Shown here: piece after piece, positions 49,601-60,400 of the stretch | Layout: each line of letters starts with the position of its first letter | How positions within the stretch are numbered: the first letter of the stretch is position 1 | Translations under genes and position numbers: made by a program | Notes under the pieces: generated by a model | What the model was told of the DNA's origin: nothing | Database searches by the model: none | What the model saw: the letters and a program-made list of their open reading frames with translations, nothing else | Source of the DNA: Hormiphora californensis | Lineage: Eukaryota; Ctenophora; Tentaculata; Cydippida; Pleurobrachiidae | Assembly: GCA_020137815.1 (NCBI GenBank) | Contig: CM035362.1 | Span: forward strand, 6,306,960-6,370,959 | DNA length: 64,000 nt | Direction of reading: 5' to 3'

Positions 49601-51346
49601 ATCATATCAAGAATTGATTACAGTAACATACTGTACTGTGGACTTCCAGGTCGAGTTCTCAGTGGGCTCCAGAAACTTCTTAACGCCTGTGTGACTTACT
49701 TGACTTATGGCGGCCGGAGAGGTCGAGTAGTAATGAACGATCTCCAGTTATCCCGGTTGCACATAAGTTCAAGCATTTCGTTACTGTTATCACACACCCC
49801 GTCCAGGTCTTGTAATAGGACATCTGGGAAGGTTAGTAACGGGCGGCCACGCCGCGCCTGGCCATGAGCTGGTTTCCACATTAGTAGTTCATGTCCCACT
49901 AGGTCATCGTGTCTAGCAAGGTGCCCTGCCATTCTCAGTCTCTGGCTTCTAATCTTCTCAGTTACACGAGGAATATCTTGGAAAACCACGGCATTTGACA
50001 CTCTGTCCGCACACCTGATGTTCAGTGCTGCCCTCAACATCCTCGAGTAACACCCATCAATCTTCTTGCCTAGGCTCTTGGTTATAGTCCACGTTTCAGA
50101 TCCGTAGAGAAAGATAGTCTCGACAGTGGATCTGAATAACCTCACCTTCATCTTCCTAGACATCTTAGACTTCCAGACTCTGTTCATCTTATTTAGGGCA
50201 CTCCATGCCTTAGCCTTCCTAACTTCGAAGTCTTTCACACTGTTTCCAATCCATGATCCCAGGTATACAAAGTCATCCACTTCATCCAGCAACTGTCCAT
50301 CAGATGTTCTGATACCGTTGTGATCTGGACCAATGCTGTTAGTCATGTACTTCGTCTTACTACCATTTATGTGGAGACCAACAGATGCAGCAAACTCCTC
50401 CAGCCGGGCCAGGAATACCTGGGCCCCATCGATGGTATCAGCTAACAGAGCCTGTGTGCGCTTTATATACAACATCCATGGACACCAGGAAAGCTATTTA
50501 GAATACTTCAGGCAGTGCCATATCTTGCCCATCTCCTACAGACTGGACTTCAAAGCCTGTCTGATCGCCTACAAGATAGTCTATGGAACAGCACCCCGTT
50601 ACCTCCAGGAAATGGTGCCACTTGATGACAGCTGGGGTCTCTCCAGGACAACAAGGATGACTAGTGTTACTGATCCGTACAGATTAAAACACCCAAAGAT
50701 GACAAGCATCAACGCCAACTCTAAGTTGAGACGTAGGAGACTATCAGTGTTCCTGCCTACTATTTGGAATGAGTTACCTCTTGAGCTCAGGTCAATCCCC
50801 AATGTGGATACATTCAAGGCCCGTCTGAAAACACATCTCTTCGTTGGTGCATTTGGAGTGGGTGATGGGGAACCCGTGGCTGAGTTGTAATGTTTGTTGT
50901 AGTTGTGGAGCCTGCGGGCAATCGGTGTCATCCTCTCTCTAGACATGCTATTAAATCACTACCTAGTTTAAACTTTTTTCCCTAGCAGGTGTGAGTATAG
51001 CGTGTTTTAAATTTATATCTACAGGTTTATGGGACCAGTTATTCCACCAGTTTTATAAGTCCAGTTATATCGGCTTCTATATATTGTCTTTTTCAACCAG
51101 AGTGTTTGTGTGTGTCATATATTTACTCGAGGATATACCGCTCTGATGACCAGGCGGAGCATCGCCAATATTTTGACATGTTTCCGTCGGGTATGGGCGG
51201 TATATAAGCGCGGAATATTATTATTATTATTATTATTATTGAGGTTATTGTAGATAGGTCACATTTTCTTAAGAATCTATATCCTTACAGCTTGTTCGAC
51301 CCTATAATGGGTTTGAACAAAACAGGTTTATCCCATTGTCTGTGAC
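43639..51346 (-). CDS. Unrecognised gene, at least seven exons, with a LINE in one intron
   Basis: Exons (transcript order) 51346-51289, 45745-45655, 44933-44741, 44559-44478, 44358-44160, 43954-43856 and 43785-43639 (stop). All phases agree (2, 0, 1, 2, 0, 0). Segments include QWDKPVLFKPIIGSNK, DWYLFPDDVTSLLRWGVVVG, FLQIDMIIMETSSLLVPLSY, YSTNGGGGYHGYHGYHGAG, PVISIETAETVERCIQIER and GRELMRDNSLLYRHGTLNHP. I do not recognise the family; the C-terminus is Gln/Asn-rich and the upstream end is not found. The intron between the first two listed exons contains the L2-like LINE. A 14-16-bp minisatellite supplies multiple tccag acceptors next to exon 44933-44741. The YHGYHGYHG coding stretch is an exonised X-box repeat. 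Confidence 0.6.
44061..44100. repeat. Family-2 inverted repeat, minimal copy
   Basis: GCCGTGACCTGAACCTGAGG then TTCAGGCACGACTGTTCCCC: a near-perfect palindrome centred on CTGAACCTGAGGTTCAG. Confidence 0.75.
44921..45455. repeat. 14/16-bp minisatellite (GATTCTGGATTCCA / GATTCTGGACTCTGCA)
   Basis: About 37 units; 14-bp units alternate with 16-bp units in a roughly 44-bp higher order. On the - strand each unit reads TGGAATCCAGAATC and offers a CAG acceptor. It abuts the 5' edge of the - strand exon 44741-44933, so the exact acceptor is ambiguous. Frames on both strands (FQILDSRFW, ESRIWNPES) are artefacts. Confidence 0.9.
45954..47198 (+). CDS. L2-like LINE ORF1 (414 aa, CCHC zinc knuckles)
   Basis: An acidic N-terminal half and a central RRM-like or helical region (residues about 140-290) are followed by three Cys/His knuckles: CYHCQGFGHIAGSIYC, CCFCAGSHQTKDC and CVNCADGG with a later H and C. 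Such ORF1 proteins coat LINE RNA. The frame is intact, with ATG about 190 bases from the element's 5' end. It overlaps the start of ORF2 in another frame. Confidence 0.8.
   Translation: MTVTSKYDSCITRSDFEDVLSGEVFNNDYKGSDLLVCLERGDAACPSFVHKPQLWDLLKACYKMLPASALFSVPGDHSDLRESFAKLHKDLVSTISALVKPVENGRSDVGGGDPEEPVTPTMKHYVNITTGNNEGGEPGFCAKKWTDEVKPKVETALKTIPVVRSRVNSDHTRLYFPNEDQMKEAEKVLTPLAQDCSMSFFSEEAKKLEPKVTINDLDPELLKKETILAAILDKNENIRIKLYQEDKKLKVVFVSERDRYAVIQMAPEIRRLLSNNGDRINLGLRQHLVKNRYHVIQCYHCQGFGHIAGSIYCPQKDTPVCCFCAGSHQTKDCRAKKTNDTGKMKCVNCADGGSREDKKYARTHTASSMWCPSYINERARLMERTSGVSKEEKNLYWTRTKEELHRKRLGRLGH
47144..50890 (+). pseudogene. L2-like LINE ORF2: endonuclease-reverse transcriptase, two stops and an insertion
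   Basis: Frame 2 is open from before 47180 (TLNVRSLVNKTGG, LIQETF, AGDLNFQV, GTTSDHFLVQF: AP endonuclease) to an in-frame TAA at 48278-48280. The same frame continues with the polymerase (NYRPVSNIPFLSKLLEKVV, LDMSAAFDTVDHEKLL, GVPQGSLLGPILF, YADDSQLY) to a TAG at 49313-49315, then to 49693. There a 756-base RTE fragment interrupts it. The C-terminus (YRLDFKACLIAYKIVYGTAP, TIWNELPLELRSIPN, TFKARLKTHLF) resumes after 50450 in the same frame and stops at 50890. The start codon is unclear, and 47144 is only the open-frame region. Two single-base changes plus the insertion inactivate it. Confidence 0.85.
49694..50449 (-). mobile_element. 5'-truncated RTE-like LINE nested in the L2-like LINE
   Basis: Flanked by a 9-bp duplication GCCTGTGTG (49685-49693 and 50450-50458) inside the L2 codons for ACVRF. 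It is antisense to the L2. It encodes the end of a reverse transcriptase (FAASVGLHINGSKTKYM, VDDFVYLGSWIGN, IFLYGSETWTITKSLGKK, MAGHLARHDD) typical of RTE/BovB-type ORFs, starting mid-domain, so it is 5' truncated. The insert plus duplication is 765 bases, a multiple of three, which keeps the host L2 frame in register by chance. Confidence 0.85.
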
Positions 51347-51513
51347 CTGTGTGTGTGTTACAGACAATATGAAATATTACAGCTGGCTTTATTGTGGATG
51401 GAATCTCCTTTCATTCAAACTTCACTATTTCCTGTTTCTAAAATAGATCCTTGAAAAAGAGAATCTCTCGATCCCAATATATCACACAATAGATACTGTT
51501 ATTTTGTACTGAC

Positions 51514-51623
51514 ATGCCACTACCTCTTATCCCTGAGGGTCATTCTGCTGTTGCACAGGTCATAACGACAGTGAGAGAGCTCCACAGATTAGGAGAGAGG
51601 TTGCAGGATTATGTCGATGAGAG
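51514..51623 (+). CDS. Possible first coding exon of a + strand gene
   Basis: ATG at 51514 opens MPLPLIPEGHSAVAQ, then VITTVRELHRLGERLQDYVD, up to a GTGTGT donor at 51624. CACAG precedes VITT, so the second half could be a separate exon starting at 51560. The helical, charged sequence looks coding, but I do not recognise it. The remaining exons would lie beyond the satellite and LINE, to the right of the window. It is head-to-head with the - strand gene (168 bases apart), so a shared promoter is possible. Confidence 0.35.
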
Positions 51624-51671
51624 GTGTGTGTTTTGCACTCTGATCATTCAGCTAGAGTTTCCCCTGATTTG

Positions 51672-53768
51672 TTTAGCACCGATCCCATCATCTTGGCACC
51701 ATGTGTCTCCTACTACCATGATCCCATCATTATAATCTTGGCACCATGTGTCTCCTACTACCATGATTCCATCATTATAATATTGGCACCATGTGTCTCC
51801 TACTACCATGATCCCATCATTATAATCTTGGCACCATGTGTCTCCTACTACCATGATCCCATCATTATAATATTGGCACCATGTGTCTCCTACTACCATG
51901 ATCCCATCATTATAATCTTGGCACCATGTGTCTCCTACTACCATGATCCCATCATTATAATATTGGCACCATGTGTCTCCTACTACCATGATCCCATCAT
52001 TATAATCTTGGCACCATGTGTCTCCTACTACCATGATTCCATATCATTATAATATTGGCACCATGTGTCTCCTACTACCATGATCCCATCATTATAATAT
52101 TGGCACCATGTGTCTCCTACTACCATGATCCCATCATTATAATCTTGGCACCATGTGTCTCCTACTACCATGATCCCATCATTATAATATTGGCACCATG
52201 TGTCTCCTACTACCATGATCCCATCATTATAATATTGGCACCATGTGTCTCCTACTACCATGATCCCATCATTATAATATTGGCACCATGTGTCTCCTAC
52301 TACCATGATCCCATCATTATAATCTTGGCACCATGTGTCTCCTACTACCATGATTCCATCATTATAATCTTGGCACCATGTGTCTCCTACTACCATGATT
52401 CCATCATTATAATCTTGGCACCATGTGTCTCCTACTACCATGATCCCATCATTATAATCTTGGCACCATGTGTCTCCTACTACCATGATTCCATCATTAT
52501 AATCTTGGCACCATGTGTCTCCTACTACCATGATCCCATCATTATAATCTTGGCACCATGTGTCTCCTACTACCATGATTCCATCATTATAATATTGGCA
52601 CCATGTGTCTCCTACTACCATGACCCCATCATTATAATCTTGGCACCATGTGTCTCCTACTACCATGATCCCATCATTATAATATTGGCACCATGTGTCT
52701 CCTACTACCATGATCCCATCATTATAATCTTGGCACCATGTGTCTCCTACTACCATGATCCCATCATTATAATATTGGCACCATGTGTCTCCTACTACCA
52801 TGATCCCATCATTATAATCTTGGCACCATGTGTCTCCTACTACCATGATTCCATATCATTATAATATTGGCACCATGTGTCTCCTACTACCATGATCCCA
52901 TCATTATAATATTGGCACCATGTGTCTCCTACTACCATGATCCCATCATTATAATCTTGGCACCATGTGTCTCCTACTACCATGATCCCATCATTATAAT
53001 ATTGGCACCATGTGTCTCCTACTACCATGATCCCATCATTATAATCTTGGCACCATGTGTCTCCTACTACCATGATTCCATATCATTATAATATTGGCAC
53101 CATGTGTCTCCTACTACCATGATCCCATCATTATAATCTTGGCACCATGTGTCTCCTACTACCATGATCCCATCATTATAATCTTGGCACCATGTGTCTC
53201 CTACTACCATGATTCCATCATTATAATATTGGCACCATGTGTCTCCTACTACCATGATCCCATCATTATAATCTTGGCACCATGTGTCTCCTACTACCAT
53301 GATCCCATCATTATAATCTTGGCACCATGTGTCTCCTACTACCATGATCCCATCATTATAATCTTGGCACCATGTGTCTCCTACTACCATGATCCCATCA
53401 TTATAATCTTGGCACCATGTGTCTCCTACTACCATGATTCCATCATTATAATATTGGCACCATGTGTCTCCTACTACCATGATCCCATCATTATAATCTT
53501 GGCACCATGTGTCTCCTACTACCATGATCCCATCATTATAATCTTGGCACCATGTGTCTCCTACTACCATGATTCCATATCATTATAATATTGGCACCAT
53601 GTGTCTCCTACTACCATGATCCCATCATTATAATCTTGGCACCATGTGTCTCCTACTACCATGATCCCATCATTATAATCTTGGCACCATGTGTCTCCTA
53701 CTACCATGATCCCATCATTATAATATTGGCACCATGTGTCTCCTACTACCATGATTCCATCATTATAA
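51672..53768. repeat. 45-bp satellite, left block (about 46 copies)
   Basis: The unit is CATGATCCCATCATTATAAT, then CTTGGCACCATGTGTCTCCT, then ACTAC, with alternating TCTTGG/TATTGG and ATCCC/ATTCC variants. Occasional units have two extra bases (CCATATCATT, at 52040, 52852, 53079 and 53576), which break the otherwise open frames. Long ORFs on both strands (SYYHDPIIIILAPCV; VVGDTWCQDYNDGIM) are artefacts of a period divisible by three. Confidence 0.97.
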
Positions 53769-53916
53769 GATTCAAGATTCAAGATTCAAATTAAAAAGTA
53801 CTTAACAATAATATTATTGTCATATAACTATAGGTAAAAAAGTGGGAGTAGGAGGGGTAGAGAGAGGGTTCAGGGGGTTGAGAGGAGAGGTATGGTGGGC
53901 GGTGGTAGTGTGTGAA

Positions 53917-56900
53917 TTATGGGTTGATGATGGTGTGAATTAGGTGAGAGAGATGATGATTGATATGCGAGGGGAAGACATGACCACGAAGGGAGGTTCT
54001 GTCTTGATCTGTTAGGCGGTCTCGAGCTGATTTGGTGCGGGTGCATTCATTCAGCATGTGCCACTCATCTTGAATGATGGGGTCGAAGAAAGGGAGGGCA
54101 CGCAGGAGAGGTATAGACTCGGGTGAGGAGCAATCATCACAGATGCGCTCAGATCTGTCAGTTTTGTTATGGCGTCCGGTTTCGATTTTTAGGCGGTGGG
54201 TACTCGTTCTTAACTTGATGAAGTCAGGTGCCGTCCTTCTTTCTAGGTAATCCTCAAAGCCATGTCCGGTCTTGACACTGTTGTAGAATTCAAGCTTCCG
54301 GTTGCTGTGGCGAATATCGTCCCATTGGGTCCAAAACCAATCTGAGATACGGGCCTGCACGAGTTGGGAGTTAGGGAGAAGTGTCTTCTGCGGGTGGTGG
54401 GCATTGGAGTCGAATATCTCGGAGGTCCTTAGGACACTTTGATACCAGGGCAACTGTAGTCGCTTCTGTTCGTTATAGGCGTGTACGACTAGCTTGCTTT
54501 GGTTGTCGAGAGAGTTGCTCATGATACATAGTCTATTGTGGAAGTCCAGCAGGTGTTTGCTGTTTCTTACGGCCAGGGGGACTCTATCAGTGTCCCCGTA
54601 GAGTGGAGGTAGCGGTGTGTTTTTCCGAAGTCCTAGTAGCCATCTCAGAAAGCTGGTTTGACATTTTTCTGTTTGGTCGTCCCAGATGTCCTTCGATGTA
54701 GTTTTCACATGCTTCCCGTTTAGAGATGTCTTGAGAAATCTTGTTTCGTGCAGCCAGATAGCTGATGCATACCCTGCTACAGGTGCTACCAGAGCATCAA
54801 ATAGTTTTAGGGCCGCTTGCTTGGATATTGATCTGATATCCACTATTCTTTTTATGGCGAAAATGCTCCGCATGCTCTTGATTCTCAGTTGTTTTTGGGC
54901 TTCTCGTAGGTTACCATTCACCGAGAAAGTCAAACCGAGATATTGATAGGTCTTGGTTGATGGGATGTGTGAGTCGCCGTAGAGAAAGCTGTTGGATTCT
55001 TTGAGTTTCCTCCCAGCTTGGTTAAAGACCATTATAGCCGTTTTTTCGGTGTTAACGGTAAGATCCCAATCAGAGCAGAACCGGTAGAGGGCATCGAGGA
55101 GTTTCTGAAGACCCTTAGCCGAGGTTGACATAAGTACCAGATCATCAGCCCAGAGCAAGTGAGTCACTAGGGCTGTTCCTAGTGCTACTGGGTCAGATTC
55201 CAGGTCTTTATCATTGAGTATTGTGGATAGGTCCAAGAGGAAACACTTGAAAAGCTCTGGACTTGTGACATGCCCCTGCTCTGTGCCAATTTGGATGTCA
55301 ATGAGATCAGAGAGTTTCTGAGCTAGTTTTAGGCGAGCCTTGGAGTTGTTGTACATGTGGTCGAGTACATTGAAGAACTTCCCACGAACTCCAAGGTTTA
55401 GCAGTTTTAGGAGAAGGGCGTCTCTGTTGAGGCCATCGAATGCCTTACGAAAGTCGATAAAGCAAGTGTAGAGCCTTCCTTTGTTCTGTATTCCTTTCTG
55501 AATGGCAGTATGGAGTGTTAAAAGGTGGTCGCTGGTCTGTGCGCCCTTCACAAAGCCTTGTTGGTTGGGCGGGTCCGGGCAGTGAGTCTTCCTGAAGTTC
55601 ACTAGGCGCTCCAGATAGATGGCGGAGAAGACACGCCCCAGACTGCTCCCTACAGCAATGGCTCGGTAGTTGTTAGGGTCATGTTTGGGCCCTTTTTTGT
55701 GGATAGGTGTTATAACCGTAGTGTTCCAAGGGTACACGCCGTGTTCGAGGCATTGGTTATACAGATGTGTGAGTAGCTGTATCGTGTTGGGACATGCCTC
55801 TTTGAGTAGTTCGTTAGGTATTCCATCAATGCCTGGCGATTTGCCCCTTTTTAGATCCTTGATAGCCTTTTCGACATCATTAGTGCATATAGGTTGGTTG
55901 AGTGCACTTTCCAGGTCTGATTGCAGATTGATTTTAGTATGGATGTCAGCTTTCCAGGTGTCAGTTTTCTCGTTCTGGTTTTTGGAGTAAAGCTGATTGA
56001 AGAAGCTGTGGAAGTCGGTCATATGAGAGATGCTGAGTTCCTCTTTTTGATCGAACTGCTGTTTCAGTTCCTCGATTGTGTCCCAGTTCAATGTTTTGGA
56101 TGAAAGAATTCTGCTGCTCAAGTTTTGCTTGAGCTGGCTCTTCTTGTTCCTCATTGTTCGACGATACAATCGTTTCTGCTGGTGGTAGAGGTCTTTGATC
56201 CTGGGGTTAGCAGTTTTCCCCTTGCCCTGGGCTCGTGCAAGGCGGTTGGTTTCAAAGCGTAGGATGTCACACTCTTTATCATACCATTTAGATTTCGTGT
56301 ATCGTTTTTTATGCTTCTTTTTCTTGTCTCCAGCTGGTTCAGTGCTTTTGAGTTGGGCGGCAAGCAGATCTGATATTTTTTGGTTCATGGTGTACACATC
56401 ATCACGGCAATTGCAGGTTGTCCGGATTAACCCAGAGATAGCATCAGAGTCCTTCATTTGCCGTTCTTTGAGTAGCTGGGCGGTAGTGTCTTTCCATTTG
56501 GTTTGCCGAGGAGCGTCTGGTAGGTTTATAAACTTCCTTTGGGCTGTTGCACTTTTCAATGTCGTCTTGGTGTTAAGCGTCACTTCTATTGGGCAGTGGT
56601 CCGATAGTGGCAGGAGTGGCCTGACCTTGAGAGATCGGGTGGAGCAGCGAATGCTATCAGAGGCAATGATGTAATCAACAACACTAGCTCCATTGTACGT
56701 GTGACAGGTATACTGTCCTGTTAGATCACCAATTGTACAGCCGTTTAGGATGGTAAGCTCAGCTGATGACAGACAGTCAAGTAGCTTGGCTCCTCTGTCA
56801 TTGCAGACAGTATCTTTGCTGGTGCGGAGTTGTTTATAAGACGGGTCTCCGCTGGAGAGAATGTCATCAGAGATGTGTTGAGTCGGTGGGATCGTGTTGA

Positions 56901-57417
56901 GTCCACTCAATCTAGCGTTCATGTCACCGGCAATTAGGATCTCGGTTTGCCTTAGAGATAGAAGCAGTTGGCTCAGGTCATGGAGTGTGTCCCTCTCCTC
57001 ACTGGTACCTGCCCATTTCTTTTTGTAACTGCTTTCGGGTGGGGAGTCGTATACATTAATGATGGTGAGGTCCTTCCCTGTCCCGGTGATTTTCCTGGAA
57101 ATCCTTAGTGCGAGAAGGTCCTCGTGGTCAGTTTTGATTAGTTTAGTGTGTGCTGCTATAGTTGAGTGGACGCCGATGGTTAGTCCGCCAGATCGTGGGT
57201 TGGGACGTGTCTTGTTGTGGCAGATGTAGCTGTCAACTTCAACAGATCCCTTTGTTTCTTGTAGCAGGAATACGTGGGAACCACCCAGTTGGGCGAGGAA
57301 TTCATGACAGTTGGTTTTGGGCCCAAGATTAGCGTCTTTGATTCCGTGAATGTTCCAGGACACGATGTTGAGCGTGCAACTGTTTGCCTCGGGTGCGCCT
57401 TGAGAATTACTCTTCAT
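53917..57417 (-). CDS. LINE ORF2: AP endonuclease, reverse transcriptase, C-terminal Cys/His motif (1,166 aa)
   Basis: Endonuclease, residues about 10-280: VSWNIHGIKD, FLLQETKG, IAGDMNARLSG and LSDHCPIEV. Reverse transcriptase, about 480-830: GKSPGIDGIPNELLKE, HKKGPKHDPNNYRAIAVGSS, QQGFVKGAQTSDHLL, CFIDFRKAFDGLNRD and HLLWADDLVLMS, in which the usual Tyr or Phe of the [YF]-A-D-D box is Trp. C-terminal CDDCSSPES with a later H-x-L-N-E-C is the zinc-binding motif of such elements. The enzyme nicks target DNA and primes cDNA synthesis. Its ATG (57415-57417) overlaps the ORF1 stop by 11 bases in another frame, suggesting termination-reinitiation. Confidence 0.93.
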   Translation of the reverse strand: MKSNSQGAPEANSCTLNIVSWNIHGIKDANLGPKTNCHEFLAQLGGSHVFLLQETKGSVEVDSYICHNKTRPNPRSGGLTIGVHSTIAAHTKLIKTDHEDLLALRISRKITGTGKDLTIINVYDSPPESSYKKKWAGTSEERDTLHDLSQLLLSLRQTEILIAGDMNARLSGLNTIPPTQHISDDILSSGDPSYKQLRTSKDTVCNDRGAKLLDCLSSAELTILNGCTIGDLTGQYTCHTYNGASVVDYIIASDSIRCSTRSLKVRPLLPLSDHCPIEVTLNTKTTLKSATAQRKFINLPDAPRQTKWKDTTAQLLKERQMKDSDAISGLIRTTCNCRDDVYTMNQKISDLLAAQLKSTEPAGDKKKKHKKRYTKSKWYDKECDILRFETNRLARAQGKGKTANPRIKDLYHQQKRLYRRTMRNKKSQLKQNLSSRILSSKTLNWDTIEELKQQFDQKEELSISHMTDFHSFFNQLYSKNQNEKTDTWKADIHTKINLQSDLESALNQPICTNDVEKAIKDLKRGKSPGIDGIPNELLKEACPNTIQLLTHLYNQCLEHGVYPWNTTVITPIHKKGPKHDPNNYRAIAVGSSLGRVFSAIYLERLVNFRKTHCPDPPNQQGFVKGAQTSDHLLTLHTAIQKGIQNKGRLYTCFIDFRKAFDGLNRDALLLKLLNLGVRGKFFNVLDHMYNNSKARLKLAQKLSDLIDIQIGTEQGHVTSPELFKCFLLDLSTILNDKDLESDPVALGTALVTHLLWADDLVLMSTSAKGLQKLLDALYRFCSDWDLTVNTEKTAIMVFNQAGRKLKESNSFLYGDSHIPSTKTYQYLGLTFSVNGNLREAQKQLRIKSMRSIFAIKRIVDIRSISKQAALKLFDALVAPVAGYASAIWLHETRFLKTSLNGKHVKTTSKDIWDDQTEKCQTSFLRWLLGLRKNTPLPPLYGDTDRVPLAVRNSKHLLDFHNRLCIMSNSLDNQSKLVVHAYNEQKRLQLPWYQSVLRTSEIFDSNAHHPQKTLLPNSQLVQARISDWFWTQWDDIRHSNRKLEFYNSVKTGHGFEDYLERRTAPDFIKLRTSTHRLKIETGRHNKTDRSERICDDCSSPESIPLLRALPFFDPIIQDEWHMLNECTRTKSARDRLTDQDRTSLRGHVFPSHINHHLSHLIHTIINP

Positions 57418-60400
57418 TGTGAGGTCTTCTTTTGTGGTTAGGATTGGTCATTCTGTTTAGCCCTTCTCTGAGATTTAGCCAGAGTTTTTTCCCACCATGT
57501 TCGGTTGGTATACTTTCTATCCCACTGTCTGTTGCAACTTGGGTTGTAGTGTGTTCACCGATTCTGGCGTTGTTTATTGTGAATACCCGGTTAGTGAAGG
57601 CTGGGTTTTTCCTGAGTTCTGTGATGAATCTGGATATTTGTAGGTTCCAGTTTTTGATGCTGGCATCGAGAGATGGTAGTTTGGGAGCCGGTATCGGTAG
57701 AGATACGCAGATCTTAGAGGGGGTGTTTTGTAGTATCCCTTTTACCACAGACTTTAGTATTTCTATCTCAGCTGAAATAGGTTGCTTGTCTTTAAGTTTT
57801 TTAAGGATGTCCTCCTTGCCTACGTGAAGGACGATGGCACCGGGGCGATGCTTCCTGATAGCTTTTTGGAGTTCACTGGGATTTGAGGGTTCAGTCTTGG
57901 CCTCCTCTAGTGATGCTATCTTGTGTGTTTCGATGTCGAAAGATTTTGAGAACAGCGTCCTATCAAATGCGTCCATTTCCGCGCCGTGGGCTATGAAGCA
58001 TTTTGGTTTACTTGGAGCGAGGTCTCCACTTGCAGTTGTGGTTCCTCTCTGAGTGGGTGGTTGTGCGTTGGGCTGCCTCATGTGGGGACTGATGGTGTTT
58101 GGAGTGGTGTTGCCAGAGCTGGTTGTGCTTTGATCTGGTCTAGTAGAGCCCTGCCTCCTCCGTGAGTTGTAGGATGGTTGGTGGTTGCTAGGGGTAGGTC
58201 GGAGTTCTTGGAGGTCCTTGGTGCATTTCTCAAGGGCTTGGTTCAGGTTGTTCGTGGTGGTTTGAAGTTGATTGATCAACAGTTGCTGATTCTGTAAGAG
58301 TTTTTGCTGATCTTCCACTGATTTCTGGAGGTTCTTGATCTTCGTTTCTGATTCTCTTAGGAGCAGTTCTGTTCCGTTGTCGCTGGCGACCATTGCCGCT
58401 GACATCGAGTCCATCTTTCTTTCCAGTGAGAGAAGTCTTTCTTCCATTAGCTTGATTATGATATCTTTAGAGGATTCAGGCTGAGCGGGTTGTTTGGCTA
58501 CATCTTCCTGTCTGTTCCCATTGGTGTGTTCTGAGGATTCTCCAACCTTCTGTTGATTGGTCGGGGCCTTAATCTGCTGTTTCCTGGAAGATTTCTTTAA
58601 GCTTGCTGCAGTAATGGGTTTTTGGCTAGCTGTATGTGGGGTAGATTCAGAATCTTCGCACCAGTGTTTGACCAGTAGAGTTCTTTTGAAGGCCACCGTG
58701 TTGACACTTGACTCAATTTCAAGTCGGTCTAGTTCCAAGTTTACGGCGGTTGATGTCAACTGTTCCAGCATGGCTCGGCAAAACTTAGCCGAGGGCCTAC
58801 TAGTTTCTTCAAAGATAGAGTCTAGGTCTTTGAGAAGGAGCATCCTTGCATCGAGTATGTCAGTGAAGGTGTGGTCGGCTGCTTCGCAGAGCTTCTTAAG
58901 GGTTTTCTTGCTGGCCGAAGTGATTATATTTGTCGCCAGTTCCTTTTTGATGAAGTTTTTGCTGTCGGGTTCAAAGATAATTTGGTTAGGCGAGTCCGGT
59001 GTTGCCACTTCTGAGCTTGTTTCAGGACTGATCTCTTTTGTGGTTGTGGACTCGGTTGCGCAATCTGGATCTTTTTCTTCTGGGGTTATGGTTACCCGGG
59101 TCTCTGGTTTGGGATCGTTCGTTTCGTCAGATGCTTGGGCAGTGGTTTCTCTTGCCGAGTCTGTTGTGTGGCCGATGGATTCCGGTTCCACAGCAGGTGG
59201 AATGGGATTTTGTATTGGAGTTCTGAATGTGGGGACTATCCAGTAGTGGAAGTCAAGGGATTCTTCAGAGGAGGAGCTAGTGATAACCTTGACAGAGCTC
59301 CTGTGTTTCGGGTTGATGAATAGAGCACTGATTTTGTCGAGAGGAGCGTCCACTATATTGTATTTTGATTTGTATTGAACAGTCTGCGATCTTCCGATAT
59401 GGACGATTGTCAAGACATCATTTGCAGTGACGAATTTGACTTCATTTTCCCTGCTGTAGGTGGAGATGATTGTCAGATTGTTCCAATCATCGCCGGGGAT
59501 GTCTGGGTAGATTGATTGACGTGTGTTGAGGAGTGCGGATATAAGGTCCTTGTATATTTTCGGACAATCATTACTGGCTGTTCGTATGTTTAGTTTGCAC
59601 TTCGAGTTGAGGGTGTTGTTCCCATGTATCTCCATCAGGTCGTGACTTATTTGGCGTCCAATGCTCAATAGGTCAATGGTATCCAGGAAGTCTGTTTCTG
59701 TAGATTTAAACAGTATCTGTGTGTTGGTCTTTGGGTCGTATACAGGGCCTCTGGAGTCGAGCTGTGAATATGCAGGTTCATTCCGGGACGGTGTATCCTG
59801 CCCGATATTGTCTAATATGGATCCGTCCATGGAATGTTCGCTGCATGTTCTTTTCCGGCTCAGATATCTGTTGCTGAGACGAGGAGTTGTTGCTTGGGGA
59901 GTGGTGTTGCTGAGATGAGGAGTTGTTGCTTGGGGAGTAATGAATTCAGCGTCAGGTTTAGCTTTGGTGGGTGTAGTCTGCTCCTCAGGGACTGGTTCGG
60001 TGTCTATAAAAGTGCTACTGTGGGATTTACCACTTCCACTTAACCAGGATACGTTAAAGCTGAGGCCTGGGAGTACCATGAGAAGAAGAAGAATGAGCAG
60101 AGTATTCGGTTGCGGTCTCAGGTGTAGGGATCGAAGTGGTGGTCCAGGAGAGGAGCATCGGAGAGGGAGGGGTGACCCAGGAGAGGAGCACCGGAGAGAG
60201 CAGGTGTGGAGAGGGAGGGGTGACCCAGGAGAGGAGCACCGGAGAGAGCTGGTGTGGTGAGGGAGGGGTGACCCAGGACAGGAGCACCGGAGAGAGCAGG
60301 TGTGGAGAGGGAGGGGTGACCCAGGAGAGGAGCACCGGAGAGGGAGGGGTGACCCAGGAAAGGAGCATCGGAGGGAGCAGGTGTGGAGAGGGAGGGGTGA

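Larger units (their letters stand above)
45763..51240 (+). mobile_element. L2-like non-LTR retrotransposon, full-length with 11-bp target duplication
   Basis: Flanked by GAGGTTATTGT at 45752-45762 and 51241-51251. It has ORF1 with zinc knuckles, ORF2 with endonuclease and reverse transcriptase, and a 3' end GCGGTATATAAGCGCGGAAT followed by (ATT)n, as in L2/CR1 elements. Without the nested insertion it is about 4.7 kb. It is antisense to the host gene and starts 17 bases upstream of that gene's acceptor at 45746. Confidence 0.92.

Noticed and set aside
51624-53794. Long ORFs on both strands (SYYHDPIIIILAPCV and VVGDTWCQDYNDGIM)
   Set aside because: They are products of a 45-bp satellite with a period divisible by three. 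They are open on both strands, have no gene-like features, and are broken wherever the two-base-longer unit occurs.
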